61,703 nt of DNA. Origin: Ruminococcus sp. GTDB taxonomy: Bacteria; Bacillota; Clostridia; Oscillospirales; Ruminococcaceae. Location of the stretch: the NCBI GenBank assembly GCA_024697545.1, contig JAILFN010000070.1, forward strand, positions 1-61,703, given 5' to 3'. The translations under genes and the position numbers were made by a program. The notes below the pieces were generated by a model. It saw only the letters and a list, made by a program, of their open reading frames with translations, was not told the origin of the DNA and did no database searches. This document shows positions 7,747-16,813 of the stretch, piece after piece. Within the stretch, counting starts at the first letter, position 1, and the number at the start of each line of letters is the position of its first letter.

Positions 7747-7839
7747 AGGCAAAGGCGGGGCAGCTGCCGCGATGACGGTACAGCACTCGGACGATCATAA
7801 ACAATGCCCGCATGGTCGGTGCAGATACCAATACACAAG

Positions 7840-7877
7840 CAAAGCCCCGAAACACTTTGAAATGCTTCGGGGCTTTG
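7840..7877 (+). terminator. Stem-loop terminator after lysR
   Basis: CAAAGCCCCGAA (7840-7851) pairs perfectly with TTCGGGGCTTTG (7866-7877). The T-rich side is in the stem itself, with only a weak tail. Confidence 0.65.
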
Positions 7878-7928
7878 TATCGAGCTGTTAAGATGTATCC
7901 GAACTCAGCTGTTCTTCCGTTTTTCTGC

Positions 7929-7957
7929 GTTGACAAATCACATCTTTCGTGGTATAA
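7929..7957 (+). promoter_or_regulatory. Sigma-A promoter of the ArsC/Spx-like gene
   Basis: TTGACA and TATAAT separated by 17 bp, ending about 36 bp before the ATG. Confidence 0.85.
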
Positions 7958-7993
7958 TATATCAAAAATAAAACTCGGACAGGAGTGAAAACA

Positions 7994-8353
7994 ATGATAA
8001 AAGTATATTGCTACAACAGATGCACCACCTGCAAAAAGGCGCTGAAATGGCTTGACGACAATGGTATTGCTTACGAAGCCGCGGATATCAAGGGCGAGCA
8101 TCCCGACGAAGCCGCGCTGAGAAGCTTTTACGCCGTGAGCGGTCTGCCGCTGAAACGATTCTTCAACACAAGCGGCATACAGTACCGCGAGCTGGGGCTT
8201 TCCAAAAAGCTGGGAGAGATGAGCGAGGACGAGCAGTTTGCTCTGCTGGCTTCCGACGGTATGCTGGTAAAGCGTCCGCTGGTCGTTGGCGATGGCTTTG
8301 TGCTGACAGGATTCAAGGAGCAGGAATGGGCAGCCAGACTTCTCGGAGAGTGA
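7994..8353 (+). CDS. ArsC/Spx-family protein (arsenate reductase-like)
   Basis: The 119-residue protein has the thioredoxin-like ArsC fold: an N-terminal strand, the redox motif CTTC (Cys10, Cys13) with KKALKWL helix, and the RPLVV segment of the conserved ArsC/Spx C-terminal half. Members are either glutaredoxin-dependent reductases or the RNA-polymerase-binding regulator Spx/MgsR; this sequence cannot be assigned to one. The frame opens at a GTG 9 bases earlier, but AGGAG is correctly spaced for ATG 7994. It is monocistronic, with its own promoter and terminator. Confidence 0.85.
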   Translation: MIKVYCYNRCTTCKKALKWLDDNGIAYEAADIKGEHPDEAALRSFYAVSGLPLKRFFNTSGIQYRELGLSKKLGEMSEDEQFALLASDGMLVKRPLVVGDGFVLTGFKEQEWAARLLGE

Positions 8354-8386
8354 CCCGAAACACCCGCAGGTAAAGACTAAAAAATG

Positions 8387-8424
8387 ACCGTGCAGTTTTA
8401 GCTACTGCACGGTTTGTTTTTTTA
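8387..8424. terminator. Bidirectional terminator between the ArsC-like and diguanylate cyclase genes
   Basis: ACCGTGCAGT (8387-8396) pairs perfectly with ACTGCACGGT (8404-8413), followed on the plus strand by TTGTTTTTTT. The A-rich left flank lets it also serve the convergent minus-strand gene. Confidence 0.85.
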
Positions 8425-9873
8425 TTCCCTTACGGCTTTCATTGCCTTCTTGCGCTCATACATATTCATATCGGCGCGTTTGAAGACATCATCGGCGCTG
8501 TTGTCGGAAGCGGGGTCGTAGAGGGCATAGCCGAAAGCGGCGGAGAGCTTTTCCCACGGTTCAAGGGAATCATCTTCCCGCAATCGTTCGATCTTGCTGT
8601 TGAACTCCTGCTCTAACGATCTGATCTTGTCATAATCGTTGTTTCTGAGGATCACGGCAAATTCATCTCCGCCGATACGGAAGACGGGGGAATGAACGAA
8701 GATATCGCATATCAGCTTGCTGAGAGAAACTATGGCTGCGTTTCCGTATTCGTGACCATAGGTATCGTTAATCACCTTCAGGTAATTGAGGTCGATCATC
8801 GCGATGCCGTATTCGGTCCTGCCGCCTTCCTGACTTCCCTGCTCGACAAGCTGTATCTCCTTATCGTAGGCGAGCCTGTTGCGTATGCCCGTCAGCGAAT
8901 CGAAATACGCCTGCTTCTGGATATCATCGGCTTGCTGCCTTGCGGAGGAGAGCTGTTCCTTGGTCTGGGTCAGATTAAGGATATAGTTGTCGATATCCCG
9001 TTCCATCTGCACCATCGAGCCCAGAAGTACCTCAAGCTCATCGCCTGTGCGTATCTTCAGGCTGCTGAATTCGCGGTGGCTGTTGCCCTGATTCTGTCCG
9101 TACTGTCCCGCAGCCTGCGATAGCATATTTATAGGCTTTATTATCCTGCGTCTGATGTAAAAAATCGAAAGAGCAAAGATCGGGATTGAGACCAGTGCAA
9201 GAAATCCTGCGAGCATCAGTGAAAAGCGGGTCTGCTCGGCACGGATGGCGTTCATGCTTATGTCAAGCATAGCGTAGCAGATAACGTTTCCTTCAGCATC
9301 GTAAACGGGAGCGCCCGCGGTAAGCAGCCAGCCGTATTCATCGGTATTGGTGATGTAAGCGGGAAAGCCTCTTTCGGGGTCTGTAAGGGTATCGTAATTC
9401 ATCTCATATATAGGATCGAAGCAGCCCGGGGAAACAGCGTCCTCCTCTGCCGCGTCAACGATATACACAAAAGCCTTGTCATCGGGGGCGACTGCTACTG
9501 TATACATACAGTCAACGCTGTTCAGCTCCTGAAATCCCCTGAGGCTATCCCTTATCGCGATATAATCTGGGTCGTCGGTAAGATAAGAGAACTGCTCTAC
9601 ATATTCATCGTAGCCATCTTTCTCCCATTCCTCATTGCTGAGCTTTGTTTCGGAAGCATTGAAAGCGCCGATGACCTTTTCGGTTATGGCAGACATCTGT
9701 TCCTTGTCAAGTGCCTTGCCGACAGTCGCAGCGAGCTCGTTTGCCGAATCGCTGTATTTTTTATCTATCATATTTCGCATAACGATATTGCTGACGAGCA
9801 TGGCGGCGCTACCGAGTATGACTGCGATCAAAAAAATCGAGATTAGGAGTTTTCTGCCAATGGAGAGCTTCAT
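8422..9873 (-). CDS. Membrane-bound diguanylate cyclase with extracytoplasmic sensor
   Basis: The 483-residue protein has an N-terminal membrane helix (about residues 9-29), an extracytoplasmic domain of about 185 residues, a second helix (about 215-237), a HAMP/coiled linker and a C-terminal GGDEF domain with GGDEF at residues 401-405. It would make cyclic di-GMP from two GTP in response to an external signal. The residues just before GGDEF (HSPVFRI) do not form the RxxD inhibitory site, so product inhibition through that site is not expected. GAGGTGATC precedes the ATG. No EAL domain is present. Confidence 0.9.
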   Translation of the reverse strand: MKLSIGRKLLISIFLIAVILGSAAMLVSNIVMRNMIDKKYSDSANELAATVGKALDKEQMSAITEKVIGAFNASETKLSNEEWEKDGYDEYVEQFSYLTDDPDYIAIRDSLRGFQELNSVDCMYTVAVAPDDKAFVYIVDAAEEDAVSPGCFDPIYEMNYDTLTDPERGFPAYITNTDEYGWLLTAGAPVYDAEGNVICYAMLDISMNAIRAEQTRFSLMLAGFLALVSIPIFALSIFYIRRRIIKPINMLSQAAGQYGQNQGNSHREFSSLKIRTGDELEVLLGSMVQMERDIDNYILNLTQTKEQLSSARQQADDIQKQAYFDSLTGIRNRLAYDKEIQLVEQGSQEGGRTEYGIAMIDLNYLKVINDTYGHEYGNAAIVSLSKLICDIFVHSPVFRIGGDEFAVILRNNDYDKIRSLEQEFNSKIERLREDDSLEPWEKLSAAFGYALYDPASDNSADDVFKRADMNMYERKKAMKAVRE

Positions 9874-10130
9874 ATTCGATCACCTCATATAAACGTGGGG
9901 TTGAAACATCTTTGTCACATTATAACATATTATTTTTCTTTCATCAATAGTTTTTAGCAAATTTCTTAGAAAAAATTTTGTTTTTCCTTCAAAAAATGCG
10001 CTGCTATCAGGGATCACACTAAAAAACGGATACTCTTTGGAATATGCCCCACGGCTGATGTTAAAAAACAAAAAGAAGGTGCTGCGGCTGCAACACCCTC
10101 TTTTGTTATTGAACTTAACAGTTTAGCCGT
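9874..10130. other. AT-rich intergenic region
   Basis: Holds the leader of the diguanylate cyclase gene and the GH9 terminator (10062-10102). I see no gene or convincing riboswitch in it. Confidence 0.5.
10062..10102 (-). terminator. Terminator of the GH26-GH9 operon
   Basis: AAGAAGGTGCTGC (10073-10085) pairs with GCAACACCCTCTT (10090-10102) with two G-T wobbles. The minus strand continues CTTTTTGTTTTTT. Confidence 0.85.
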
Positions 10131-12653
10131 TTACTTGTCGGCGGGAAGATCTTTCTGAGAAAGCATACCCGCTGCGACCTTCTTGACAGCTGTAATGTCG
10201 GCAGCGTTCAGACCGTCGGAGGCAACGCAGTCGGCATTTTTGAGACCCTGCTCACTGATGGGATACTTCTTGGAGTTCTTGAGATACTTTGTCATAAGTA
10301 CCACATCGGAAAGATCGACCGTGCCGTCGCAGTTGGCGTCGCCGTAGAAGATGTTTTTATCTGCCGCGGGCTGATCGGTCTCGGGGACGGAGCCGTCGGG
10401 CTCGATGCCGCCTACAAGCTTGCCGCCGCTGTATACGCAGATGTTATCGTTCTTGACTTCGTTGCCTGTTGCGAAGAAGGCATCATCTTCCTTGAATATC
10501 TTGAGACCCTGATAGCTCCAGTCGTCATCGGGCTTCCAGCTGTCGCCGTAGTAAAGACCAACGGTGAACTGATACTTTTTGCCCGAGTTTGCGATATTGT
10601 AGTTATCCCACTTGATCTCGGCATAATAAACATCGTCCATCTTGTCATACTTATAAGGACCGCTGATAGTTCCGTTTGCGGGAGCAGCTTCAACGGCAGC
10701 CTGATCGTAAAGCTCGTTAACGGTGATATTGTTCGGGTTCTTCATGCCCTTTGTGCTGAAGTAGTAGCGAACAGTGAGGTCTTCGACCTTCTTGGTGGAA
10801 GCTGTCATTACATAGAGCGAGACCTTTGTAACGCCCGCGCCGTCAGCATTGAGGTCGTCGATACCGCAGGAAGTTACCCAGCAGGCGTTGCTTGTCGATT
10901 CGCCGTTCGAGCCGTTGAATGTGGGCTTGGGCGGGAAATTCTTGGTGGGCGCCATCTTGGAAGTGCCGTAATACTTATAAAGCGCAGCGCTCGCGCCTAC
11001 GAATGCGGCGTTGTAGTCGATGGTCACTTCGTTGTATGTCCAGTTGCTCGTAACATCATCGTGCCTGTCCTGATTATCGGGACCGCCTGCAAGAGCGCCG
11101 AAAAGAACATATCTCTGCGGATCGGGGTCTTCGCACTTTGTAAGACCCGAGCTTGCTCTGTGGTGAGGATACTGAACGGAATTTTCATTGAAGCCTACGA
11201 TGAAGCATCTGCTTCCGTGTAGCTCATCTTCGCTCCAGGGCGCGGGCTCGCCTTTCTTTTCGGCTTCGTTGTTTGCATTTATGCGCTCCAGGTAAGTGAT
11301 GTCGTTCTTGCCCATGATGTATTCCATCTGACCCTTAGCCCAGTCACTGTACTTGTTCGGAGCGTCGCCGTTATACTTTGTGTATACGAGTGCCATGAGC
11401 TGACCTGCGGTATTATAGCGTGCGCTGCCCCATGTATCCAGCCACCAGTAGCCCTGAGGTGTTACCTTACCTATACCGCCTGTCATATAATTATTTATAG
11501 CCTTTTCAACGGAAGCCCAGCAGTCCATCTGCTCATAAGGGCTCTTGTTGGCAGCTTTCTTGAATTCATCAATGAAATCGGGGTAAACGTATTCGCCCTT
11601 ATTGAAGGGGGTCTCTCGGCAGATCTCACCGAGTATGCACTGAGTACCGCCCCAGACATCGTTCCAGCAGTGAACATAGCAGGGAGCAGCGTAGTAATCG
11701 TAATTGGGATAGATCTCTTCGAGATACATATGGTCGCCTGTGATCTTATAGAGCCATGCGGCAGCCCAGCAGTAGTCGTCTTCCCACTTGCCGGATCTGT
11801 AATAGCCCTTGGGACCGTCGGCATTATCCGAAAGCTCCTTGGGGTGATCCATTGCGAACTTGAAGAGTGCCTTTGCGTACTTTAAGTTCTTTTCGGCATA
11901 CTTCTTATCGGTGTCCTTGAAGTTCAGGTAGTTTATAGCGAGTGATGCGGCAGCAGAAGCGACATAATCGGTCTGCGGCTTATCGGGAGTGAGGAAGAAC
12001 GCGGGTCTTCCCATCTCGTCCATTTCGGGAGAGTTCCAGTACTTATGATCCTCATCACCATCGCCGACCTGATAGCAGTGAAGAACGACCTCACCCTTAT
12101 CGTTGAGGAAGGTACACTTCATCAGGTAGTCGTTGAAGTGACGAAGAATAGTCTCGATATGATCCTGCTCACCGATATCAATGTAAGAATCGCGGAATTC
12201 ATAATAGCCCCAGCCGACTGTCGAAGCGGCGTAGTTTTCGGGCATACCGAATTCAACGTGGTCGCCCGCATCGTGGAAACCGCCCGCAACATCGACACAG
12301 CCGTCGCCGTCGGGGTCGAGAATATCGCGGTACTTTTCGATCTCTGCCGCAGTGAGGTTCACGCCCGTCCAGTTATCAAGCGGACGAAGCGGCACCTTAG
12401 CGTCATAGGTATGGCAGTTGCCTCTCCATTCAAAGCGGTTGTTCCCCTCAACATCATCTCCGCACATATTAGCATCGTAGAAGTACATGGAATACTGCAA
12501 TGCTCTTGCGAAGTCGTACTCAACGCCCGATGAATTTGCTATTGCATCTTTCAGCTCATCGGCGGCGTTGACGGTCGGGACATACATCCCTGCCTGACCG
12601 ATCGCAAGTGCCGCGCCTGCGGCGAATGCGACCAGCCTGTTTTTCAGCTTCAT
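10131..12653 (-). CDS. GH9 endoglucanase with CBM3-like module and dockerin
   Basis: The 840-residue secreted cellulase has a signal peptide (residues 1-30), a GH9 (alpha/alpha)6 catalytic domain, a CBM3c-like module (about 580-745) and a type I dockerin (about 770-830). The GH9 signature DAGDHVEFG holds D128 and D131, and the catalytic acid is E542 in NEVTIDYN. The dockerin has two calcium-binding segments, GDANCDGTVDLSDVV and NADCVASDGLNAADI. GH9-CBM3c enzymes are often processive endoglucanases. The start at 12653 is set by GGAGGAG 5 bases upstream. The dockerin implies attachment to a scaffoldin cohesin. GH26 lies 99 bp upstream in the same direction. Confidence 0.93.
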   Translation of the reverse strand: MKLKNRLVAFAAGAALAIGQAGMYVPTVNAADELKDAIANSSGVEYDFARALQYSMYFYDANMCGDDVEGNNRFEWRGNCHTYDAKVPLRPLDNWTGVNLTAAEIEKYRDILDPDGDGCVDVAGGFHDAGDHVEFGMPENYAASTVGWGYYEFRDSYIDIGEQDHIETILRHFNDYLMKCTFLNDKGEVVLHCYQVGDGDEDHKYWNSPEMDEMGRPAFFLTPDKPQTDYVASAAASLAINYLNFKDTDKKYAEKNLKYAKALFKFAMDHPKELSDNADGPKGYYRSGKWEDDYCWAAAWLYKITGDHMYLEEIYPNYDYYAAPCYVHCWNDVWGGTQCILGEICRETPFNKGEYVYPDFIDEFKKAANKSPYEQMDCWASVEKAINNYMTGGIGKVTPQGYWWLDTWGSARYNTAGQLMALVYTKYNGDAPNKYSDWAKGQMEYIMGKNDITYLERINANNEAEKKGEPAPWSEDELHGSRCFIVGFNENSVQYPHHRASSGLTKCEDPDPQRYVLFGALAGGPDNQDRHDDVTSNWTYNEVTIDYNAAFVGASAALYKYYGTSKMAPTKNFPPKPTFNGSNGESTSNACWVTSCGIDDLNADGAGVTKVSLYVMTASTKKVEDLTVRYYFSTKGMKNPNNITVNELYDQAAVEAAPANGTISGPYKYDKMDDVYYAEIKWDNYNIANSGKKYQFTVGLYYGDSWKPDDDWSYQGLKIFKEDDAFFATGNEVKNDNICVYSGGKLVGGIEPDGSVPETDQPAADKNIFYGDANCDGTVDLSDVVLMTKYLKNSKKYPISEQGLKNADCVASDGLNAADITAVKKVAAGMLSQKDLPADK

Positions 12654-12721
12654 AATAACTCCTCCATATAATATATATTCTGCAACTAACAGCGACATCC
12701 CGAAGGCGTGAACTCTTTACT

Positions 12722-12732
12722 GAAACGCTTTC
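12722..12732. promoter_or_regulatory. Small palindrome between GH26 and GH9, cre/LacI-operator-like
   Basis: GAAA-CGC-TTTC has the central CG and flanking A/T tracts of LacI/CcpA-type operators. It is one base short of the cre consensus, so it is only a candidate. Confidence 0.25.
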
Positions 12733-12752
12733 GGAAGTATCACTGTCACATT

Positions 12753-14561
12753 TCAGACATCAAATGATACTTTACGTCCCGCCGCATATTCCGCGATCTC
12801 TTCGGCATCGCGGGCGGTAAGACCGTCGCCTCTGTTTGCGACATCGGCATTATCCCTGCCCTGTGCGGAGATGGGATACTTTTTCGGGGCGGCGAGGTAC
12901 TGCTTTACGAGCACGGCATCTGAGATATCCACAATGCCGTCGCAGTTGGCATCGCCGTAAGCTGTCTCTCTTTCAGCGGGCTCGGGGCTCTCGGATATGG
13001 GGTATGTTTTAAGATCGGGGAGCTCATCGAGAGTAATGCAGTAATCGCTCTTATAAACATCAACGAGGTTATCAACGGGGTTGTTCTGCTCGCTGGTGAG
13101 GTAGTTCATATACCACGGGCAGAAGTATAGCCAGCCTGCCCTTTCGTTCGTAAGGTTCTCGACAGACGGGATAGAATCGTTTTCAGACATGGTCACCATC
13201 TTCTCTCCGTTGGTGCTCTGCACGAGGCTGTAGAAGGTCGATGAGATGGCGCTGAGATTCGGCAGACCGTCCTTGGCGTTGTACTTGTCATAGCCCACGA
13301 TATCAACAACGTCATCACCGGGATACCATTTGGATGAATTCGGTGAAGTATAGCCCGTCCACACCCAGATAAGGTTATCAAGACCGTAAACGTTAGTCAG
13401 CTGATCGTAAAGCAGGCGATATAGCTCCTTGCAGGGCTCGGCACCCTCTGCGCCCCACCAGAACCAGCCGCCTTCGGCTTCGTGGAGAGGTCTCCAGAGA
13501 ACGGGGACATCGGCGTCCTTGAGCTTTTTCAGCTCTCCTGCTATAAGCTCGATATCAGCCATGAGCACTTCATTCTCCCATGTGCCTTCTTCAAGGGCTT
13601 TGGAGATACTGAAAGTCGTGTACTTATCGCTTGCGGATTTTACATAGAAAGCGATATCACTGCTTCCCTTTTCGCAGGGAACGTTCCAGTGCCATGTCAT
13701 TGTGACAATGCCCTTATACTTGTTAGTCCATTCGATAGCGCGTTCGGGGGCATCATCGCGCCATGTGGAAGAGGTGCAGTATGCCAGCAGGTCAATGCCG
13801 CGGATCGCGGGCTGCTTGCCTGTCTTATCGAGGATATATTCAAACTCCGCCTCATTATCCTTGATAAAGACATCGGGGCTGTTCCATGAATTATAGTTAT
13901 GAGAGCCGCAGTATTCCTGCTGACCTGCGATTATATGCTTTCCGTACTGATCGCGCAGGTAGCTGTAAAGGCGCTTTGCCGACTCGGAAGCATTCGGGTT
14001 TGAAAGCTTTGCGGTAGGCGAAAGGTTTGAGATCTTATCGGGCGCGGGCGAAAGCTTCAGGTAGTCAAAGTAGGTATAGCCCCAGTAGCCTTCAAGCTCG
14101 ATGGTATTCTTGCCCTTGTTGAGCAGAACGATGCCGCCCGAGGTTTCGGTAAAGGATTCATTATAGGGAAAGGTGACCTCGCCCTGATTCACGCCGTTTA
14201 CATTGAGATACTGCACCTTCTTGTTTCTGTCGCTGGGCTGGCAGTAGCTGAATGAGAGCTGATACAGACCCTTTTCGGGAACGGTGACTTCAATGCTCAC
14301 GGTAGTTCCCTTCTGGTCGAGGTATGAGAAGCCGCTTCCCGAGAAATTTGTAAGGTCGGTGTCATCGCTCCAGTCGCCGCCGCGCTTGAGACCTTCGGTG
14401 CCGTTTGAGAAGATCTTGCCGCCCGAGGTCATGCCGTTTTCAAATTCATAGATCTGAGCCGCTGAGGTATCGGCATAGGTCGGGACGGAAGGTACTGCCG
14501 CCGAGAAAGTCATTATGACCGCGACCATCGCCGAGACAGCACTTGATATACGTTTTTTCAT
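12753..14561 (-). CDS. GH26 beta-mannanase with CBM35-like module and dockerin
   Basis: The 602-residue secreted enzyme has a signal peptide (about 1-31), a CBM35-like beta-sandwich (about 36-172, starting YEFENG and ending YFDYLKLSP), a GH26 TIM barrel (about 190-515) and a dockerin (about 535-595). The catalytic acid/base is E361 in WRPLHEAEGGWFWW and the nucleophile E460 in TMSEND, both in GH26 context. The dockerin calcium segments are GDANCDGIVDISDAV and a second, more divergent NADVANRGDGLTARDA. GH26 enzymes hydrolyse beta-1,4-mannans. It is the first gene of a two-gene operon with GH9. Confidence 0.93.
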   Translation of the reverse strand: MKKRISSAVSAMVAVIMTFSAAVPSVPTYADTSAAQIYEFENGMTSGGKIFSNGTEGLKRGGDWSDDTDLTNFSGSGFSYLDQKGTTVSIEVTVPEKGLYQLSFSYCQPSDRNKKVQYLNVNGVNQGEVTFPYNESFTETSGGIVLLNKGKNTIELEGYWGYTYFDYLKLSPAPDKISNLSPTAKLSNPNASESAKRLYSYLRDQYGKHIIAGQQEYCGSHNYNSWNSPDVFIKDNEAEFEYILDKTGKQPAIRGIDLLAYCTSSTWRDDAPERAIEWTNKYKGIVTMTWHWNVPCEKGSSDIAFYVKSASDKYTTFSISKALEEGTWENEVLMADIELIAGELKKLKDADVPVLWRPLHEAEGGWFWWGAEGAEPCKELYRLLYDQLTNVYGLDNLIWVWTGYTSPNSSKWYPGDDVVDIVGYDKYNAKDGLPNLSAISSTFYSLVQSTNGEKMVTMSENDSIPSVENLTNERAGWLYFCPWYMNYLTSEQNNPVDNLVDVYKSDYCITLDELPDLKTYPISESPEPAERETAYGDANCDGIVDISDAVLVKQYLAAPKKYPISAQGRDNADVANRGDGLTARDAEEIAEYAAGRKVSFDV

Positions 14562-14603
14562 ATCACATCATCCTTTCATGTTATCAGGTAAATCAACACC
14601 AAT

Positions 14604-14632
14604 AATATATCACATTCCGTGAAAAAATGCAA
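14604..14632 (-). promoter_or_regulatory. Probable promoter of the GH26-GH9 operon
   Basis: On the minus strand TTGCAT (14627-14632) and TATATT (14604-14609) are 17 bp apart, 43 bp before the GH26 start. Confidence 0.55.
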
Positions 14633-14933
14633 TAGAATCAACAAAAAGTTAAATAAATAACAGAATTCATTTGATAAAATACCCGCGAAATAGCGCGTTT
14701 TTTTCAATATCGGGCTCAGGCGGCGGGCTTTTATGCTATGATCCTACCGACCGAGGGAGTCGAATACCTATGAATTTTTAGTGAATGATCCCACAGTGAG
14801 CATTCGCAAATTTACACAATATTCATCTATATTAATACTTTGTTTATATCTTTGTGATATAATTATAATAAATGGACGTGAATGGTAGATTTTAGAAATG
14901 AATATCAGGGAAGATATTTAGGGGGGGATCATT
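14633..14933. other. Control region and long leader before the CotH gene
   Basis: A gene-free stretch with the CotH promoter candidate (14840-14869) and a GGGGGG ribosome binding site. I checked for cyclic-di-GMP riboswitch landmarks, because of the nearby cyclase, and saw none. Confidence 0.4.
14840..14869 (+). promoter_or_regulatory. Probable promoter of the CotH gene
   Basis: TTGTTT (14840-14845) and TATAAT (14864-14869) with an 18-bp spacer. A second TATAAT overlaps at 14858-14863. Confidence 0.5.
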
Positions 14934-16769
14934 ATGACAATTAGTTCGATCGGACTGTCGGAGAAAAGAAACAGAAAGAAAGCCGTGTGCGTGATGCTTT
15001 CGGCGGCGATGTGCCTTAACATCGCTTCGTCGGGCACCGTTTCTGTAAGTGCTGTGGAGGACGAGGGATATATCGTCCCCCGAGTATACATCACAACTGC
15101 GGACGGTACCGGCAATACCCTTATCAAAGAAGACGGGTATATTTTAGCGGATATCAAGGTAGTTGACAAGAACGGCAGTGTCGTTGAGGGCAACGGTCAG
15201 GTAAAGGTACGCGGCAACACCACCGCAAAAGGCGAGAAAAAACCCTTTACCGTTAAGTTTGAAAAGAAGAAAAACGTTGCAGGTATGGGCGGGAATAAAA
15301 AATGGGCGCTGCTTGCAGATAACTTTGACCCCACCCTGCTCAGAAACTATGTGGCATTTGAGCTTGCGAAGGAGCTGGGGCTTGCATATACCCCGAAGCA
15401 CACATTCGCCGAGCTTTACATGGACGGTGTTTTCAAGGGCTGCTACGAGCTGACCGAGCCTATTGATGTAAAGTCGAACAGAGTTGACCTTGACACAGAG
15501 GGCAACAAGGATTTTCTTCTGGAGTATCAGTCGAGCCGCAGTGAAGCAGGTGTCACCTACATCAAGGCAGACGAGCTGAGATTCGAGGTCGTTGAGCCCG
15601 AGGAGCCCGAACGGAATCAGCCGTCGTATATCGCGGACACCATGAACCACATTTTAGACGTTATAGACTCGAGAGATTACGATGAGATACAGAAGGTCAT
15701 AGATGTAGATTCATTTGCGGCTTACTTCCTGCTCAACGATCTTTATAAGACGGTAGACTTCGGCTTCAGCTCTGTTTACTACTATTACAAGGACAATGTT
15801 CTTTATGCGGGTCCCGCATGGGATTACGACCTTTCTTCGGGGAATACCTACGACTACCATCAGAAAAAGCTCTCGACAGAGGGTATGGACGCTAACGCAC
15901 AGCTTTTCACACATCTTTGCAGATGTCCCGAGTTTATGTACAAGGTGCGCGAGGTGTATGCAGAGCATTACGATTACATAACGAACATCTATGCACCCGG
16001 CGGACAGATAGACAGTTTGGCTGAGACATACAAGGATGTTTTTAAAAGGAACTATACGGAAGCGGGCTGGGATGTATCAAAGAAATATTCTCAGCTGAGC
16101 CACGATCCACAAAAAACCTATCAAATGAACCTCGAGTATTTCAAGAAGTGGCTCATGAAAAGAAATTACTGGATGAGCGTTTTCTACTGTGTTTCGGACG
16201 AGGACTATGAAGCGAAGTATATGAGGAATCTTTGCTCTGCGCCTTATGTTTATTCTTACCCCTGCGAGAACAAGGCAGAGCTCTCATGGACGGGAGTTGC
16301 GGGCGCTCAGAGATACTGTGTAGTCGGCTACGTTAACGGAAAATGGATAACGATCGCCGAGGGCAGCAAGAACAGCTGCGAGCTGACGGGACTAACCCCC
16401 GGGTATCAGTACAATGTCGCTGTAATTGCCAAGATAGGCGGAATATGGAAAAGAGATTATTCACAGGTGATAACCGTTTCCCCCGCAGTGCCCGAAAGTG
16501 AGTATCCCGTTGTATCGTCGGTCGCTTACAACAGCAAGTACCATCAGGCAGAACTCAAATGGCAGCGCGTCGAGGGCGCGACGAAGTACGCCGTTGCCGT
16601 AAAGTCGGCAGGCAAATGGAAGATACAGACCATCACCGACGCCACGGCATACCGTTCGCCGAAGCTGAAGCCGGGAGTTTCGTTTGATGCAGTCGTATGT
16701 GCGTACAAGGACGGCGTATGGGATCTGAACAGCATTGATTCGAGAGTGGTAAGAGTTACCATAAAATAA
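14934..16769 (+). CDS. Secreted CotH-family protein with tandem C-terminal Fn3-like modules
   Basis: The 611-residue protein has an N-terminal signal segment (about 17-40), a CotH kinase-like domain (about 48-400) and two beta-sandwich modules (about 440-521 and 523-611). CotH landmarks are VKVRGNTTAKGEKKPF, NKKWALLADNFDPTLLRNY and the metal-site motif WDYDLSSGN. The B. subtilis prototype is a spore-coat protein kinase, and CotH proteins are recurrent in ruminococcal cellulosome gene sets, sometimes with dockerins. This one has no dockerin. Its last module matches the end of GH10 at 28146 and of the truncated gene at 61541. It diverges from the GH26-GH9 operon, suggesting a fibre-degradation role. 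Confidence 0.88.
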   Translation: MTISSIGLSEKRNRKKAVCVMLSAAMCLNIASSGTVSVSAVEDEGYIVPRVYITTADGTGNTLIKEDGYILADIKVVDKNGSVVEGNGQVKVRGNTTAKGEKKPFTVKFEKKKNVAGMGGNKKWALLADNFDPTLLRNYVAFELAKELGLAYTPKHTFAELYMDGVFKGCYELTEPIDVKSNRVDLDTEGNKDFLLEYQSSRSEAGVTYIKADELRFEVVEPEEPERNQPSYIADTMNHILDVIDSRDYDEIQKVIDVDSFAAYFLLNDLYKTVDFGFSSVYYYYKDNVLYAGPAWDYDLSSGNTYDYHQKKLSTEGMDANAQLFTHLCRCPEFMYKVREVYAEHYDYITNIYAPGGQIDSLAETYKDVFKRNYTEAGWDVSKKYSQLSHDPQKTYQMNLEYFKKWLMKRNYWMSVFYCVSDEDYEAKYMRNLCSAPYVYSYPCENKAELSWTGVAGAQRYCVVGYVNGKWITIAEGSKNSCELTGLTPGYQYNVAVIAKIGGIWKRDYSQVITVSPAVPESEYPVVSSVAYNSKYHQAELKWQRVEGATKYAVAVKSAGKWKIQTITDATAYRSPKLKPGVSFDAVVCAYKDGVWDLNSIDSRVVRVTIK

Positions 16770-16775
16770 CGATAG

Positions 16776-16806
16776 AAAGAGCAGCCGAAAAAGCTGCTCT
16801 TTTTTA
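16776..16806 (+). terminator. Terminator of the CotH gene
   Basis: AAAGAGCAGC pairs with GCTGCTCTTT and is followed by further Ts, just after the CotH stop. Confidence 0.9.
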
Positions 16807-16813
16807 TGACTGA

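Noticed and set aside
14633..14933. Possible cyclic-di-GMP riboswitch before the CotH gene
   Set aside because: None of the conserved GEMM-type segments or a credible expression platform was found.
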